Position numbers and translations under genes: made by a program | The notes under the pieces: generated by a model | What the model saw: the letters and a program-made list of their open reading frames with translations, nothing else | What the model was told of the DNA's origin: nothing | Database searches by the model: none | Part shown: piece by piece, positions 1 through 7,882 of the stretch | How the letters are laid out: the number at the start of each line of letters is the position of its first letter | How positions within the stretch are numbered: the first letter of the stretch is position 1 | DNA from: Achromobacter animicus | GTDB taxonomy: Bacteria; Pseudomonadota; Gammaproteobacteria; Burkholderiales; Burkholderiaceae_B | Assembly (NCBI RefSeq): GCF_902859585.1 | Contig: NZ_CADIJM010000018.1 | Coordinates: forward strand, 1-64,000 | Reading direction: 5' to 3' | Length of the DNA: 64,000 bases

Positions 1-169
1 AGTGTGGCAGTAGGCGGTGATGACCTATCGCCTCAATGCAAACGTTGTGCCAACTCGGAAGCGTCCTTTCCGTTGTTCTTTCTTATCAACTGCTTACGGG
101 TGCTTCACCGCTAAACATGGCAATCTCAATGGCGCAAAAGCAGCGAAAGTGCTTTTTTCAACCGAAGTC

Positions 170-187
170 CGGGCCATTTGTGGCCCG
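170..187. repeat. Short palindrome, 7-bp arms
   Basis: Arms CGGGCCA (170-176) and TGGCCCG (181-187) are perfect inverted repeats with a 4-base loop. The same arm sequences recur 40 bases downstream in the longer palindrome at 224-261, so the two may be members of one repeat family. Confidence 0.6.
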
Positions 188-223
188 AGATTCTTCAATG
201 GATTGAAAACAAACAAAAAAAAT

Positions 224-261
224 CGGGCCAACTTTGGCCCGCGTGAGCCAAAGTTGGCCCG
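224..261. repeat. Perfect 14-bp inverted repeat (possible terminator or REP-like element)
   Basis: CGGGCCAACTTTGG at 224-237 pairs perfectly with CCAAAGTTGGCCCG at 248-261 around a 10-base loop. An A-rich run (214-222) lies just left, so on the minus strand the hairpin is followed by a T-rich run, as in a rho-independent terminator. No clear minus-strand gene ends here, so a repeat element is equally possible. Confidence 0.55.
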
Positions 262-426
262 GTCATCCGCGCTCAGACGAATCGCGCCGACCTTTACGCG
301 CCGCCCTTCGGGCACTGGCGTTTAAATGATGATTGATGTTGGCCCTGTCTGAATTTGCCGAGAGCGTCTGCCGCTGGCGACGTCTGGAAACTTGGGATAT
401 GCACTAGGTATGATGCGAATCTCGAC

Positions 427-443
427 AAGGTGTCAGACTCCTT
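427..443. repeat. Diverged GGTGTCAGACACC-type palindrome
   Basis: AAGGTGTCAGACTCCTT is a near-palindrome sharing the GGTGTCAGAC core with the four copies at 19883-20054. It lies in non-coding sequence, as they do. Confidence 0.4.
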
Positions 444-659
444 GAGCAAAAGCAGCCACACGCGAAGCGTCATCGCCACGACGCAAGACGCCGCGTAAGT
501 CACCGGAGGCCGCCCGCGCGGCCGAACGGGGACGGGCCTCGCAAGACGCTTCAAATCATCATCGACCGAGATAAGAATCTTAAGAACCCAACCGACCCAG
601 CGACCGCCAAGCTCAAGTCACCCAAGTTCGGCGTGGCGTCGGCCTGGCGTCTAAAGAGG

Positions 660-1109
660 ATGGCCACCAAGAAAATGACACCATCGCTGAAGCATTCCGC
701 CCGCCGCGTCGCAATGACGCTAAGCGCGACCAGCCTGCTTGCCGCATGCGAACCCCAACTGCCGCCACCGCCGGCCGGGTCGAAGCTCACTGCTGAAACT
801 ATCGCCACGCGTGAGGCGCCGGCTGAGCATCAGTTCAAGGGCGTGCTGGCGGGAAAGCCTATCCATCTGCTTGCGCACAACTGCAAGGTGTATCGGGTAG
901 ATCCAGCCGAAGGCGAGAACGTGAGCTGGACGCTGGTGCTGGAAGGCGATTTCTATCCCTTGCCGACGTCATGCTTGAGTCAATCGCTAACGGAAGAGAA
1001 GGGCGGCGTGACGGCGTTCATCGGGCGGCAGGCGCTTGGGGCTGGCGGATGTTGCACGGGAACGCCGAAGTATCGGACAAAGGATGGCGTGACGTGGAAG
1101 CCGAATTGA
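660..1109 (+). CDS. Hypothetical lipoprotein
   Basis: A protein of about 149 residues with a signal peptide: basic N-terminus, short hydrophobic core and a lipobox ending Leu-Ala-Ala-Cys, so it is probably lipidated and membrane-anchored. The mature part begins with a proline-rich stretch and has several cysteines (including a Gly-Gly-Cys-Cys pair) that could form disulfides in the periplasm. The start is uncertain: ATG 660 has a purine-rich AAAGAGG directly against it, ATG 675 gives the most compact signal peptide, and a GTG at 633 is also open. No functional family is recognised. It stands alone, with the convergent cytochrome gene downstream. Confidence 0.75.
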   Translation: MATKKMTPSLKHSARRVAMTLSATSLLAACEPQLPPPPAGSKLTAETIATREAPAEHQFKGVLAGKPIHLLAHNCKVYRVDPAEGENVSWTLVLEGDFYPLPTSCLSQSLTEEKGGVTAFIGRQALGAGGCCTGTPKYRTKDGVTWKPN

Positions 1110-1180
1110 ATTCGTGTCACCCCCTCTGCGCTTTGATCGCATGGGCCACGGAAGATGCCTCACATGGCCCATTCCCCACG

Positions 1181-1750
1181 TCAGCGCGATGACACCGGAC
1201 GCCCCCGCGTCATCGCTTCCAGCACGCCATCCCGCCGCACCCAGCCATGAAACAACGCCGCGGCCAGATGCAGCAGCACCGTCGCGAACAGCAGGAAGGC
1301 CAGATAGCGATGCGCGCCCCGCAGCCAAGCGCACAGCGCCGCATCCGCAGGCGCAATGGGCGGCAACTGCCAACCACCCGCCACCACCGGATAGCCACCC
1401 GCCGACAGCATCGCCCAGCCGATCAGCGGCATTGCGAACATCAGCGCGTACAGGAGAATGTGCGAGGCCAGCGCCGCATGACGTTGCCAGGCCGGCAGAT
1501 CAGCGGGCAACGCGGGCGCGCCCTTGAACACACGCCTGGCCAGCCGGATGCACACCAGCGCCAGCAACGCCAAGCCCAACGGCTTATGGATCTGCACCAG
1601 CCACTGATGCCGCTCGGACACCGACGCCACCATGCCCACGCCGATGAACAGCATCGCGAGTATGCCGGCCGCCATCGACCAATGCAGCACGCGTGCGAAT
1701 AGGCTGAACGTGGCTGGCGGCCGGCGGGTTTGATTGGGCTGCATGTTCAT
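1181..1750 (-). CDS. Cytochrome b561 (CybB-type membrane cytochrome)
   Basis: A 189-residue inner-membrane protein with four hydrophobic helices and the family's histidines: Leu-His-Trp in helix 1, His-Lys-Pro before helix 2, and histidines in helices 3 and 4. These ligate two b-hemes and usually pass electrons between quinol and a partner. Its start codon overlaps the stop of the upstream catalase-like gene by four bases (ATGA at 1747-1750), so the two are translationally coupled. Pairing of this cytochrome with a catalase-family peroxidase and an ECF sigma factor recurs in proteobacteria. The inferred job is electron supply to, or oxidative-stress protection with, the exported peroxidase. 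Confidence 0.9.
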   Translation of the reverse strand: MNMQPNQTRRPPATFSLFARVLHWSMAAGILAMLFIGVGMVASVSERHQWLVQIHKPLGLALLALVCIRLARRVFKGAPALPADLPAWQRHAALASHILLYALMFAMPLIGWAMLSAGGYPVVAGGWQLPPIAPADAALCAWLRGAHRYLAFLLFATVLLHLAAALFHGWVRRDGVLEAMTRGRPVSSR

Positions 1751-2970
1751 TGGGCGCGCTCCGGTTGAGTCGAATGGGGTGACGCAGCGGCAGCTTGAGG
1801 CGGCCCTTCGCCCGTGCGGCGTTCATAAGAGGCCGCATAGGCCGCGGAACGCGCCGCCAGCAGCGGGTCGTCGGAAACAGCGATGCCTTGCGGCAACACC
1901 GTCGGGTCGTAGTTCACGTCGCGGCAGGGTCCATCGCTTTGCGGTGCGCTGCTGGTAATCACCACGGTGCCGGCGTCGACGGTCGGCCGGTCCGCCGGCC
2001 ACTGGCGCGTTGCGTCGCTAGTGGAATCGCCGGGCTCGCCCAACGTAAGCAGCAGACGCCAGCGCAACGGCCCTTGGGTCAGTCGCTGTTGCAGATCGGT
2101 TTGCAGATAGTCGGCATCGTGTCCCGGCTGCGCCGCAGGCGCCGCCGCGGCGTCCAACGGCGACAACTGCCAGCGCACCGGCTGGCGCTTTCCGTTCCCA
2201 TCGATCAGGTAGAACGCGTTCAGGCCGTAATAGCCTTCGGTGGCGTAGCTGGCCGAAGGCTTGGCGGTCTTGGCCCACGCAAGGAACGCCGCCGCTTCAG
2301 GATGCGCCGCAAAGAAGGCCTGCATTCGCTGCGGGTCGGGCTTGCCCGTCTTGGGATCGGGCCGGCCGGCAAGCTGCTGATCGTAGAACGCCTGCGGTGT
2401 CGACAACGGAAACACCGGCATGCTGTTCATGCCGGTTCGCCACTGTTCGCCATTGGCCGACGTGAACATCAAGGCAAAGCTGCGGATCGGTACGCTGGAG
2501 TCCGATGCGTAAGGATTGCCGCCGGGCAGCGCCAGCCGTCCCACCACCGGCGTGCTGCCCGGCGCGAACACCGAGGCGGTGGATAACTCGTGTGCCGCGC
2601 CGCTGCTTTCAAAGCGACCGATCACACAGACGCCTTTCGCGTGGTTGCGCCGAAAGCCCTCGTGGACGCCGCTGTTGGCTTCCAGGGCGTTCACGATGCG
2701 GTCGGGCGTCAGGCGCTGCGGGTCGAGCCAGCCGCCCACGTAGGCGAACGCGGCGCCGGAGGCGAGCACGATGGCGCCGATTGCGGTGAGGCGAAGGAGG
2801 GTTTGCGGGGTGGTGAGCGGCCGGGGCTTCTGGGGCCGGTCTTTCGGCGACTGGCCGTCTTGTTGCCGTGCACCCGGCGGTTGGCGATTCGGCGGGAGGC
2901 GGCCCGGCGGCTGGCTTCCCGGTGGCGTTTGACCCGGCGGCGGGCCGTTGCGGTCAGATCCTTGTTGCAT
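1747..2970 (-). CDS. Catalase-family peroxidase (SrpA-like), membrane-anchored
   Basis: A 407-residue heme peroxidase of the short catalase family. A hydrophobic segment at about residues 60-78 would export or anchor it. The core follows, with Arg-Arg-Asn-His-Ala-Lys-Gly carrying the distal heme histidine (about His110) and the Gly-Arg-Phe and Arg-Ser-Phe-Ala-Leu motifs. The tail has the Tyr-Ala-Ala-Ser-Tyr segment where the proximal tyrosine is expected. Residues 1-50 are an unusual Pro/Gly/Gln-rich low-complexity extension. The start at 2970 has a good AAGGAG site. An ECF-type promoter lies at 3009-3033, so the operon is probably driven by the divergent sigma factor. Confidence 0.9.
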   Translation of the reverse strand: MQQGSDRNGPPPGQTPPGSQPPGRLPPNRQPPGARQQDGQSPKDRPQKPRPLTTPQTLLRLTAIGAIVLASGAAFAYVGGWLDPQRLTPDRIVNALEANSGVHEGFRRNHAKGVCVIGRFESSGAAHELSTASVFAPGSTPVVGRLALPGGNPYASDSSVPIRSFALMFTSANGEQWRTGMNSMPVFPLSTPQAFYDQQLAGRPDPKTGKPDPQRMQAFFAAHPEAAAFLAWAKTAKPSASYATEGYYGLNAFYLIDGNGKRQPVRWQLSPLDAAAAPAAQPGHDADYLQTDLQQRLTQGPLRWRLLLTLGEPGDSTSDATRQWPADRPTVDAGTVVITSSAPQSDGPCRDVNYDPTVLPQGIAVSDDPLLAARSAAYAASYERRTGEGPPQAAAASPHSTQPERAQ

Positions 2971-3008
2971 AAGGCTCCTTGCCCATGGGGCGATGAATAC
3001 CCCTGTAG

Positions 3009-3033
3009 GACGCCGCGCGAAAAAAGTTGTTCC
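3009..3033 (-). promoter_or_regulatory. ECF-type promoter for the catalase-cytochrome operon
   Basis: On the minus strand GGAAC (3029-3033) is separated by exactly 16 bases from CGTC (3009-3012), the classic -35/-10 pattern of ECF sigma promoters. It lies about 40 bases upstream of the catalase start codon. The opposite strand carries a matching element for the sigma gene. Confidence 0.7.
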
Positions 3034-3038
3034 GCGAT

Positions 3039-3063
3039 GGAATAAACCCGCCGGGGCGGCGTC
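3039..3063 (+). promoter_or_regulatory. ECF-type promoter for the sigma/anti-sigma operon (autoregulation)
   Basis: GGAAT (3039-3043), a 16-base spacer and CGTC (3060-3063) lie about 50 bases upstream of the sigma factor start. The spacing and core are the same as in the divergent promoter at 3009-3033, which suggests that the sigma factor activates its own operon. Confidence 0.65.
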
Positions 3064-3115
3064 TTACTGCATTGACCTGTAAGCTGGTTGCGCAGGCCTG
3101 TCCCAGGAACCCGCC

Positions 3116-3685
3116 ATGATTCAACCGGTCCGCGTGCCGCCCGACGCGCCGGCATCCCCCGACGACGAGATGCCAACGGAAGAACTCTCCGACGCCGTGC
3201 TGCGCCAACTACTGCCGCGCTTGCGGCGTTTTGCGCTGCGCCTCACGCGCGATGCGGTCGCGGCCGACGACCTGGTGCAATCCACCTTGGAAAGAGCGCT
3301 CACCCGCTGGCGCGGCCGCCGTCCGCAAGGCGACGTGCGCGCGTGGCTCTTCACCATCCTGTACCGCCAGTTCCTGGACTCCCAACGCCGCTCGCGCCGC
3401 TACGCGCGGCTGCTGTCATGGTTTGCCGGCTCCGACGCCGCCGCGCCGTCGGCCGAACGAGAGGTGATTGCGCGATCTTCCCTGGATGTCTTCGAACGCC
3501 TGCCCGAGGCGCAGCGCACGCTGCTGTGGCTGGTCAGCGTGGAAGGCATGAGCTACAAGGCCGTCGCCGATGTTTTAGACGTACCGCTAGGCACCGTCAT
3601 GTCGCGCCTGTCCCGCGCGCGGAGTGCCTTGCGTGAACTGCATGAGGGCCAGGCTGGCGAGGCTCGTCTGAGGATATTGAAATGA
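3116..3685 (+). CDS. ECF RNA polymerase sigma factor
   Basis: A 189-residue extracytoplasmic-function sigma factor. Region 2 spans about residues 28-95 (arginine-rich helix, Ala-Ala-Asp-Asp-Leu-Val-Gln, then Asp-Val-Arg-Ala-Trp-Leu). Region 4 spans about 118-170, with the Met-Ser-Tyr-Lys-Ala-Val-Ala turn and Pro-Leu-Gly-Thr-Val-Met-Ser-Arg recognition helix. Its stop overlaps the anti-sigma start by four bases, so the pair is co-translated. Both it and the divergent catalase operon are preceded by GGAAN-N16-CGTC promoters. The inferred regulon is peroxide or other oxidative-stress defence, switched on when the membrane anti-sigma releases it. Confidence 0.93.
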   Translation: MIQPVRVPPDAPASPDDEMPTEELSDAVLRQLLPRLRRFALRLTRDAVAADDLVQSTLERALTRWRGRRPQGDVRAWLFTILYRQFLDSQRRSRRYARLLSWFAGSDAAAPSAEREVIARSSLDVFERLPEAQRTLLWLVSVEGMSYKAVADVLDVPLGTVMSRLSRARSALRELHEGQAGEARLRILK

Positions 3686-4419
3686 AAGAACGCGCTATTG
3701 ATGATCTGACGCGTAATGCGTATGTGGATGGACAGTTGGATCCGTCGCAGTTGCAGGAGCTGCAGGCGTATTTGCAGGCGCATCCTGATGAGGCGCAGGA
3801 GCTGGAGGCGTGGCGTCGGGATGCGCAGCGGCTGCGGGAAGGGGCCGGCGGGGATGGTTTGCCGGGTAATCCTGCGTTGGATCCTGCTGCGGTGCGCGCG
3901 GGGCTACGCGTTCGCACGCGGCGGCGGATGGCGATGGCGGCTAGTCTTGTGGTGGCGGTGGCGATTGGCGGCGTCACGGGATGGAGCGTTCGCGATACGG
4001 CCTTGGCGAATCGGGTGCTGCCGATGCAGGATGCGATGCAGGCCTATCGGTTGTTTGCGTCAGCCGATGCGCCGCAGCCGGATGTGCGTGCGGATGCTGG
4101 GGATTTGCAGGGGTGGTTGGATGCGTACTTTGCGCATGCCGAGCGGTTGCCCAATTTGAGCGATAGCGGGTTTAGGCCTGTTGCTGCGCGATTGTTGGCT
4201 ACGGATCAGGGACCGGCTGCGCTTGTTATCTATGAGAACGCGGGGCAGCGCGCTACGTTTTATATCCGGCCGCCTGGGCCGGGGGGGCAGTTTCTGGCGC
4301 AGGGGAGCCGGAGGGATGGCGAGCTGGTGGCGCGGTATTGGTCGGGGCGGGGGTACAATTATGCGTTGGTGACGGCGGGGGATGGGAGCGGTCAGAACAT
4401 GCAAGCGGGTGAATCGTGA
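3682..4419 (+). CDS. Anti-sigma factor, single membrane pass
   Basis: A 245-residue protein. A cytosolic N-terminal domain (Asn-Ala-Tyr-Val-Asp-Gly-Gln-Leu, then a helical Leu/Gln/Glu-rich segment) is typical of anti-sigma domains that clamp ECF factors. One hydrophobic helix follows at about residues 78-98, then a periplasmic C-terminal domain of about 145 residues. No zinc-binding His-x3-Cys-x2-Cys motif is visible, so it is not a ZAS-type zinc sensor. It overlaps the sigma gene by ATGA. A strong hairpin terminator follows at 4469-4513, closing the operon. Confidence 0.88.
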   Translation: MKERAIDDLTRNAYVDGQLDPSQLQELQAYLQAHPDEAQELEAWRRDAQRLREGAGGDGLPGNPALDPAAVRAGLRVRTRRRMAMAASLVVAVAIGGVTGWSVRDTALANRVLPMQDAMQAYRLFASADAPQPDVRADAGDLQGWLDAYFAHAERLPNLSDSGFRPVAARLLATDQGPAALVIYENAGQRATFYIRPPGPGGQFLAQGSRRDGELVARYWSGRGYNYALVTAGDGSGQNMQAGES

Positions 4420-4468
4420 CGCCTCGGAGCGATTAACGCCTCAGATCGAGCAAGTTTTCGTTGAATCT

Positions 4469-4513
4469 AACGGCTCGGGCCTGTCGCACATCGCGGCAGG
4501 CCCGAGCCGTTTT
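4469..4513 (+). terminator. Rho-independent terminator of the sigma/anti-sigma operon
   Basis: A perfect 15-bp stem (4469-4483 with 4497-4511, GC-rich core) and a 13-base loop run into TTTT. It sits just after the anti-sigma gene and just before the convergent gene at 4519, so it probably insulates both. Confidence 0.85.
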
Positions 4514-4518
4514 AGCGC

Positions 4519-4851
4519 CTACTGAATCGACGCGGGCGCGTCATGCGTGGGGTCGGCGCAATCGGCATCTTGTGCGCACGCTCGTGCCGTTTCCAGCATG
4601 GCCTCAGTCATGACGCCCATATGCTCACACAATCCTTCCACGCCGCCCAACAAGGCGGTCACGGTCCATGCGTCCAGCGGCTGCGCACCGGTGGCGTTGG
4701 GTTCGGAGGCGCTGTTGCCGACAAGGCGAGCGATCGATGCGATGGCGTATCGGGCGCGGTCGATGTTGTAGAGGTTGGAAAGGGGAACCAGGCCGTGTTC
4801 GGGATTGGTGTCGACGGACCAGGGGTTATCGGTGAGCGGGTGGGATTGCAT
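4519..4851 (-). CDS. Hypothetical protein, about 110 residues
   Basis: A small soluble acidic protein with no signal peptide or membrane segment. ATG 4851 is chosen because GGAGGA lies 6-7 bases upstream; the longer open frame has no such site and looks like the untranslated leader. A central stretch (Leu-Val-Pro-Leu-Ser-Asn-Leu-Tyr-Asn-Ile-Asp-Arg-Ala-Arg) and three cysteines near the C-terminus are its main features. The layout recalls small DUF3077-like proteins of pseudomonads and burkholderiales, but I cannot confirm the family. Its leader contains a hairpin (4999-5020). Confidence 0.65.
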   Translation of the reverse strand: MQSHPLTDNPWSVDTNPEHGLVPLSNLYNIDRARYAIASIARLVGNSASEPNATGAQPLDAWTVTALLGGVEGLCEHMGVMTEAMLETARACAQDADCADPTHDAPASIQ

Positions 4852-5294
4852 AGACTTCCTCCGACGATATGGAAATCCCGCTGCCCCACTTCCAAATGGG
4901 GCGGGCGGGCACAGGACAAGGTTGGAAGACCGGATCGTCGGAACCGGCGTACGACTAGCGCACCCCTGCCAAGGCCCGCCCATGGGGCGTGCGAAGGCGT
5001 GCTGACGCGGAGGTCAGCACCGACGAATTTACCGGCTTCCACACCGGACCACCGTTGATTGCGGTAGTCGGGGGAGTATACGGTGTGGTGCGACTCTAGT
5101 CGGAAAGGGATGGATAAATTGGCGACTGGGCATTCAGCCTATGTCTGCCTCGGAACGAAACTGCGCGAAAGCTTGCGCTGATCAGAGACGCTGATAGGGA
5201 AGGCTAGAAAAGCGCTCAGACGAATAAGCGGCTCGGCAAATTCACCGCAGCGTAAGACACGATGAAATGATTCAAGCCACCCGCTTTCTCCTGC
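4852..5294. other. Leader/intergenic region at the left edge of the accessory island
   Basis: No credible gene. The part nearest 4851 is GC-rich and contains a hairpin (GTGCTGAC at 4999-5006 with GTCAGCAC at 5013-5020), probably in the 5' leader of the 4519-4851 gene. From about 5090 the composition turns visibly more AT-rich and stays so for several kilobases. I therefore place the left island boundary near here. No flanking direct repeat or tRNA end was recognised. Confidence 0.45.
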
Positions 5295-5939
5295 TTATGC
5301 GACCGGGTTAAATCTTTGGAAATATCTTTGAATTTCGAGGCGAACTTCGTGCACAGCTTCTCCCACTTGCGACACCCCCACGCCACCTTTGTATAAACGC
5401 TCATTTATCTGGTTGTGAATCCAATGATGATTGGTTTCAAGCGTATCCCAATGCTTTCCCTTGGCTAAATCCTCTACGTACTTTTGAAGCACCTCGATTT
5501 GCGCATGGAGCATTACTTCGGTGCGTTTCTTTAACAAGCCCACCGTCTTGGCCCGAACGCTCTCGGGAAGAAATGGATCGGATTTATATTTTTGAAGAAG
5601 ATTTGAAAGCTGCATCTGTTTTGAGCTTACCGGGATACCACTACTCAATTCCCCAGTCTTGACAAATTCGTCTTTGTTTTCTAGCAATTCCTCATTTAGT
5701 CGCGCTACCATCTCCTTCACATCGTTCTGCTTGTGCCATGCGGCGTCGGAGTAAAAGTCAAACTCCCGATACAACTCGTCGCTAAGCGCAGCCACGCTTT
5801 CAATTACCTTTTTGTGATATTCAGTATTGACCGTATTGAGGATTGTGCTCTTAGCTCTTCGATATGTAAGAACGGCAACTACTAACCCGCCAACGTAGAA
5901 GCCGATTTGAGCAATTTTGCTCGCTGAGTCAATGTCCAT
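5295..5939 (-). CDS. Hypothetical membrane-anchored helical protein
   Basis: A 214-residue protein with one N-terminal hydrophobic segment (about residues 8-24) followed by a basic patch and a long, mostly helical charged domain rich in Glu, Lys and Gln. This resembles small membrane-tethered proteins often found in accessory regions. No catalytic motif or known family is recognised. The coding sequence is clearly more AT-rich and uses different codons from the backbone genes on either side, which points to horizontal acquisition. It lies 770 bases downstream of the four-gene cluster on the same strand. Whether it belongs to that system is unknown. Confidence 0.7.
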   Translation of the reverse strand: MDIDSASKIAQIGFYVGGLVVAVLTYRRAKSTILNTVNTEYHKKVIESVAALSDELYREFDFYSDAAWHKQNDVKEMVARLNEELLENKDEFVKTGELSSGIPVSSKQMQLSNLLQKYKSDPFLPESVRAKTVGLLKKRTEVMLHAQIEVLQKYVEDLAKGKHWDTLETNHHWIHNQINERLYKGGVGVSQVGEAVHEVRLEIQRYFQRFNPVA

Positions 5940-6706
5940 ACGCGCCTTCGAGCTCGTCTGTTAACGTCCGAATTAATACCAGAAATTTCTGTTTACATTC
6001 GAGTATACGTCCTTATCACACATGCGCGGTGATCGCGCCTGAAAGCGACACTTGCTGAGCCCCCCGAAGGTGTGTGTCATCCAGCGGTGAGCAATAAATA
6101 ACTTGAAGCGGTATTGGATGGTCCTTAAGCCCGGGCCCCCGCCTACGAGGGTTGGGTAATAGCCTGCAACGAGAGGCGGTGAGCCGTGGATTTGTGAGGG
6201 ACTGTGCGAGGGTAGGGTGCCATACAGCTGGAGATGATTTACCTAGTCGGCCCGATGGGCAGTGCATCAAAAGGAGCCTTATTCGGCGCAGTTCCATCGG
6301 TGGACGCGCATGCGGTCATTGGTGCCCGCTTTTGGCCGCTACAAGACCTACAATTGCGGCCTTGGAGCGGAAGTTGGCAAAAGGGCGAAGAACTGCTGAA
6401 AGGACGTGGCCATCCTGCGAACTACGCGGACGGCAGCGATCGGCCCATAGAGCGCAACGTTGAGAAGCCCGCCTGTCTACCCGATCAGACGTCGCCACCC
6501 TACTTACTCAGTTGGTAATCGCAAATATTGATGCTCTGATCAACAAGCGCCTGCAGATTCGGATCACGGTATGAAGTACGCGCTGATCGCGTCGACCAAA
6601 GCACTGACCGTTGTGATGGGCAGGTTGCTGAAGCCGCTTCGTAAGCGGCTTCAGCGCGCATGCGTATGCAAGGCCTAGCGCTATTGCAGCGCATTTTCCA
6701 AGCACC
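5940..6706. other. Long spacer without a convincing gene
   Basis: Short frames exist on both strands (for example 6234-6518 plus) but none has a convincing start, family or codon pattern. The composition is mixed, with GC-rich patches around 6120-6150. The only clear structure is the hairpin at 6628-6654 just beyond the end of the 391-aa gene. It may hold decayed sequence from earlier insertions. Confidence 0.45.
6628..6654 (-). terminator. Hairpin downstream of the candidate defence operon
   Basis: A perfect 12-bp stem (6628-6639 with 6643-6654) with a 3-base loop lies 50 bases past the stop of the 391-aa gene. No T-run follows on the minus strand, so it may be a weak terminator or an mRNA-stabilising structure. 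Confidence 0.45.
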
Positions 6707-7882
6707 TTACGTATGAAGCGTCCCAGAGCTACGTAGCTTGACGTATTGAACAGACACGAACCGTGAAATAGCGGCGACAAAGTCCTGCACCAGCAGGTCG
6801 TCCATCAGAAAGTCCCGCAAGACGAAGCCGCTCTTAATAACGTCGAAGCGCGGCAATGGCGTGTTGAGCGCTGCCCCCGACAGATGCACGAGGTTGTTTC
6901 GGACTGCCTGCAGCACTTCGTCGAAGTCCGAGGCAAGGTCTTCAGCCGTGACACAGGCCACCTGATTTCGGGCGATTTTCAGCGCCGCTCCGAGACCGCC
7001 AACAGTCGATACGCCGAGCTTTTCCACTGTCGCAGTTGACCAGTGATCGAGGAACGCATCGGGCACCGCAAGGTTGAGACAGATACGCGACCCGCTTATG
7101 TTCTTCAGTGCGCGTTTCAGCTTTATCTCGACTGGTGCTCCGGAAAACGAACTGCTGAAATCGTTGACGCCCAATGGCATCTCGTCGTGAAACTTCACGA
7201 TGTAGGCTCCCGCCTTCACGTCCGCAGTAACTTGCGCGCGGCTGTAAGCATAGACGTCCTTTGTTCCCGCTCCCCGCGTGAACGAATAGCCATAGCTCGA
7301 AAGGACGTCCCGCAGAGTCGCCTCGGCCGCGATTGACAGAAGTGCTACGGCAGCGTCGTTGCGCTTCTGTCGGCGCGCTGTCGCGGCGCTTGAGAGATAG
7401 TTGACGACGTACGGAGGTACCACAATACCCCAGGAGCGGGACAGCCAATCGCAACTCATACGCGTCTCAGGCCCACCGGCCGGCAAGCGAATGGGCCATT
7501 CCACGACCCAACGCATGTCCGTGGAAAGCGAGATTGTTTCGTCGGGCTGTTCGGTATCGATCCGCAATACGTCTAGCAAATCCTGCGGCCGGTAGCCCGG
7601 AACGCCGCCCTGCACTTCGACTTCACGGTAGACCTCTTCGAACAGTTGCAATGCGATATCCAGGCCCCGCAGCATCATAGGAGACTGAAAGATTCTCGCA
7701 ATCTCGTTTCGCTTGCGGGCGAATTCGACCGGGCTGGTCGGCGCGACAACGTGCGAAGGCGTGCCATTGGTCAACCGCGCCATAGCATCGAACAGCAGGT
7801 GCTGAGAGCCACCAAGGAGTTTGATCACGGCATCGAGCGTCCCCTCCAGCGCTCTACCGCTGACATGAACGGGGTACTTCAT
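6707..7882 (-). CDS. Uncharacterised 391-aa protein of the candidate defence cluster
   Basis: A soluble protein with no signal peptide, no membrane segment and no motif I can name. The middle (about residues 165-200) has a helical stretch like those of 'AbiJ/HEPN-like' hypothetical proteins (Ala-Val-Ala-Leu-Leu-Ser-Ile-Ala-Ala-Glu-Ala-Thr-Leu-Arg-Asp). The C-terminal third contains Val-Arg-Asn-Asn-Leu-Val-His-Leu, which resembles the Arg-x4-His (R-x-N-N-x-x-x-H) pattern of HEPN ribonucleases. This is a hint only. Its ATG overlaps the stop of the 720-aa nuclease/methylase-like gene by four bases, so the two are translationally coupled and probably act together, perhaps as effector and sensor. 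Confidence 0.8.
   Translation of the reverse strand: MKYPVHVSGRALEGTLDAVIKLLGGSQHLLFDAMARLTNGTPSHVVAPTSPVEFARKRNEIARIFQSPMMLRGLDIALQLFEEVYREVEVQGGVPGYRPQDLLDVLRIDTEQPDETISLSTDMRWVVEWPIRLPAGGPETRMSCDWLSRSWGIVVPPYVVNYLSSAATARRQKRNDAAVALLSIAAEATLRDVLSSYGYSFTRGAGTKDVYAYSRAQVTADVKAGAYIVKFHDEMPLGVNDFSSSFSGAPVEIKLKRALKNISGSRICLNLAVPDAFLDHWSTATVEKLGVSTVGGLGAALKIARNQVACVTAEDLASDFDEVLQAVRNNLVHLSGAALNTPLPRFDVIKSGFVLRDFLMDDLLVQDFVAAISRFVSVQYVKLRSSGTLHT

Larger units (their letters stand above)
1..659. other. Intergenic region with no convincing gene
   Basis: Open frames here are short, overlap on both strands and show no recognisable protein character. The stretch holds several palindromic elements built on CGGGCCA/TGGCCCG (listed separately) and one diverged copy of the GGTGTCAGACACC-type palindrome at 427-443. 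It may be the far end of a gene lying left of the window or simply repeat-containing spacer; I see no tRNA or recombinase remnant. Confidence 0.5.

Noticed and set aside
17-325. 102-aa plus-strand open frame at the left edge
   Set aside because: It runs straight through two palindromes, has no ribosome site and no protein-like character.
5060-5100. Island attachment site
   Set aside because: The composition break is visible but no matching direct repeat was found near 16140 and no tRNA end is present.
6234-6518. 94-aa open frame in the island spacer
   Set aside because: No family, no clear start signal, mixed composition; it overlaps equally long frames on the other strand.
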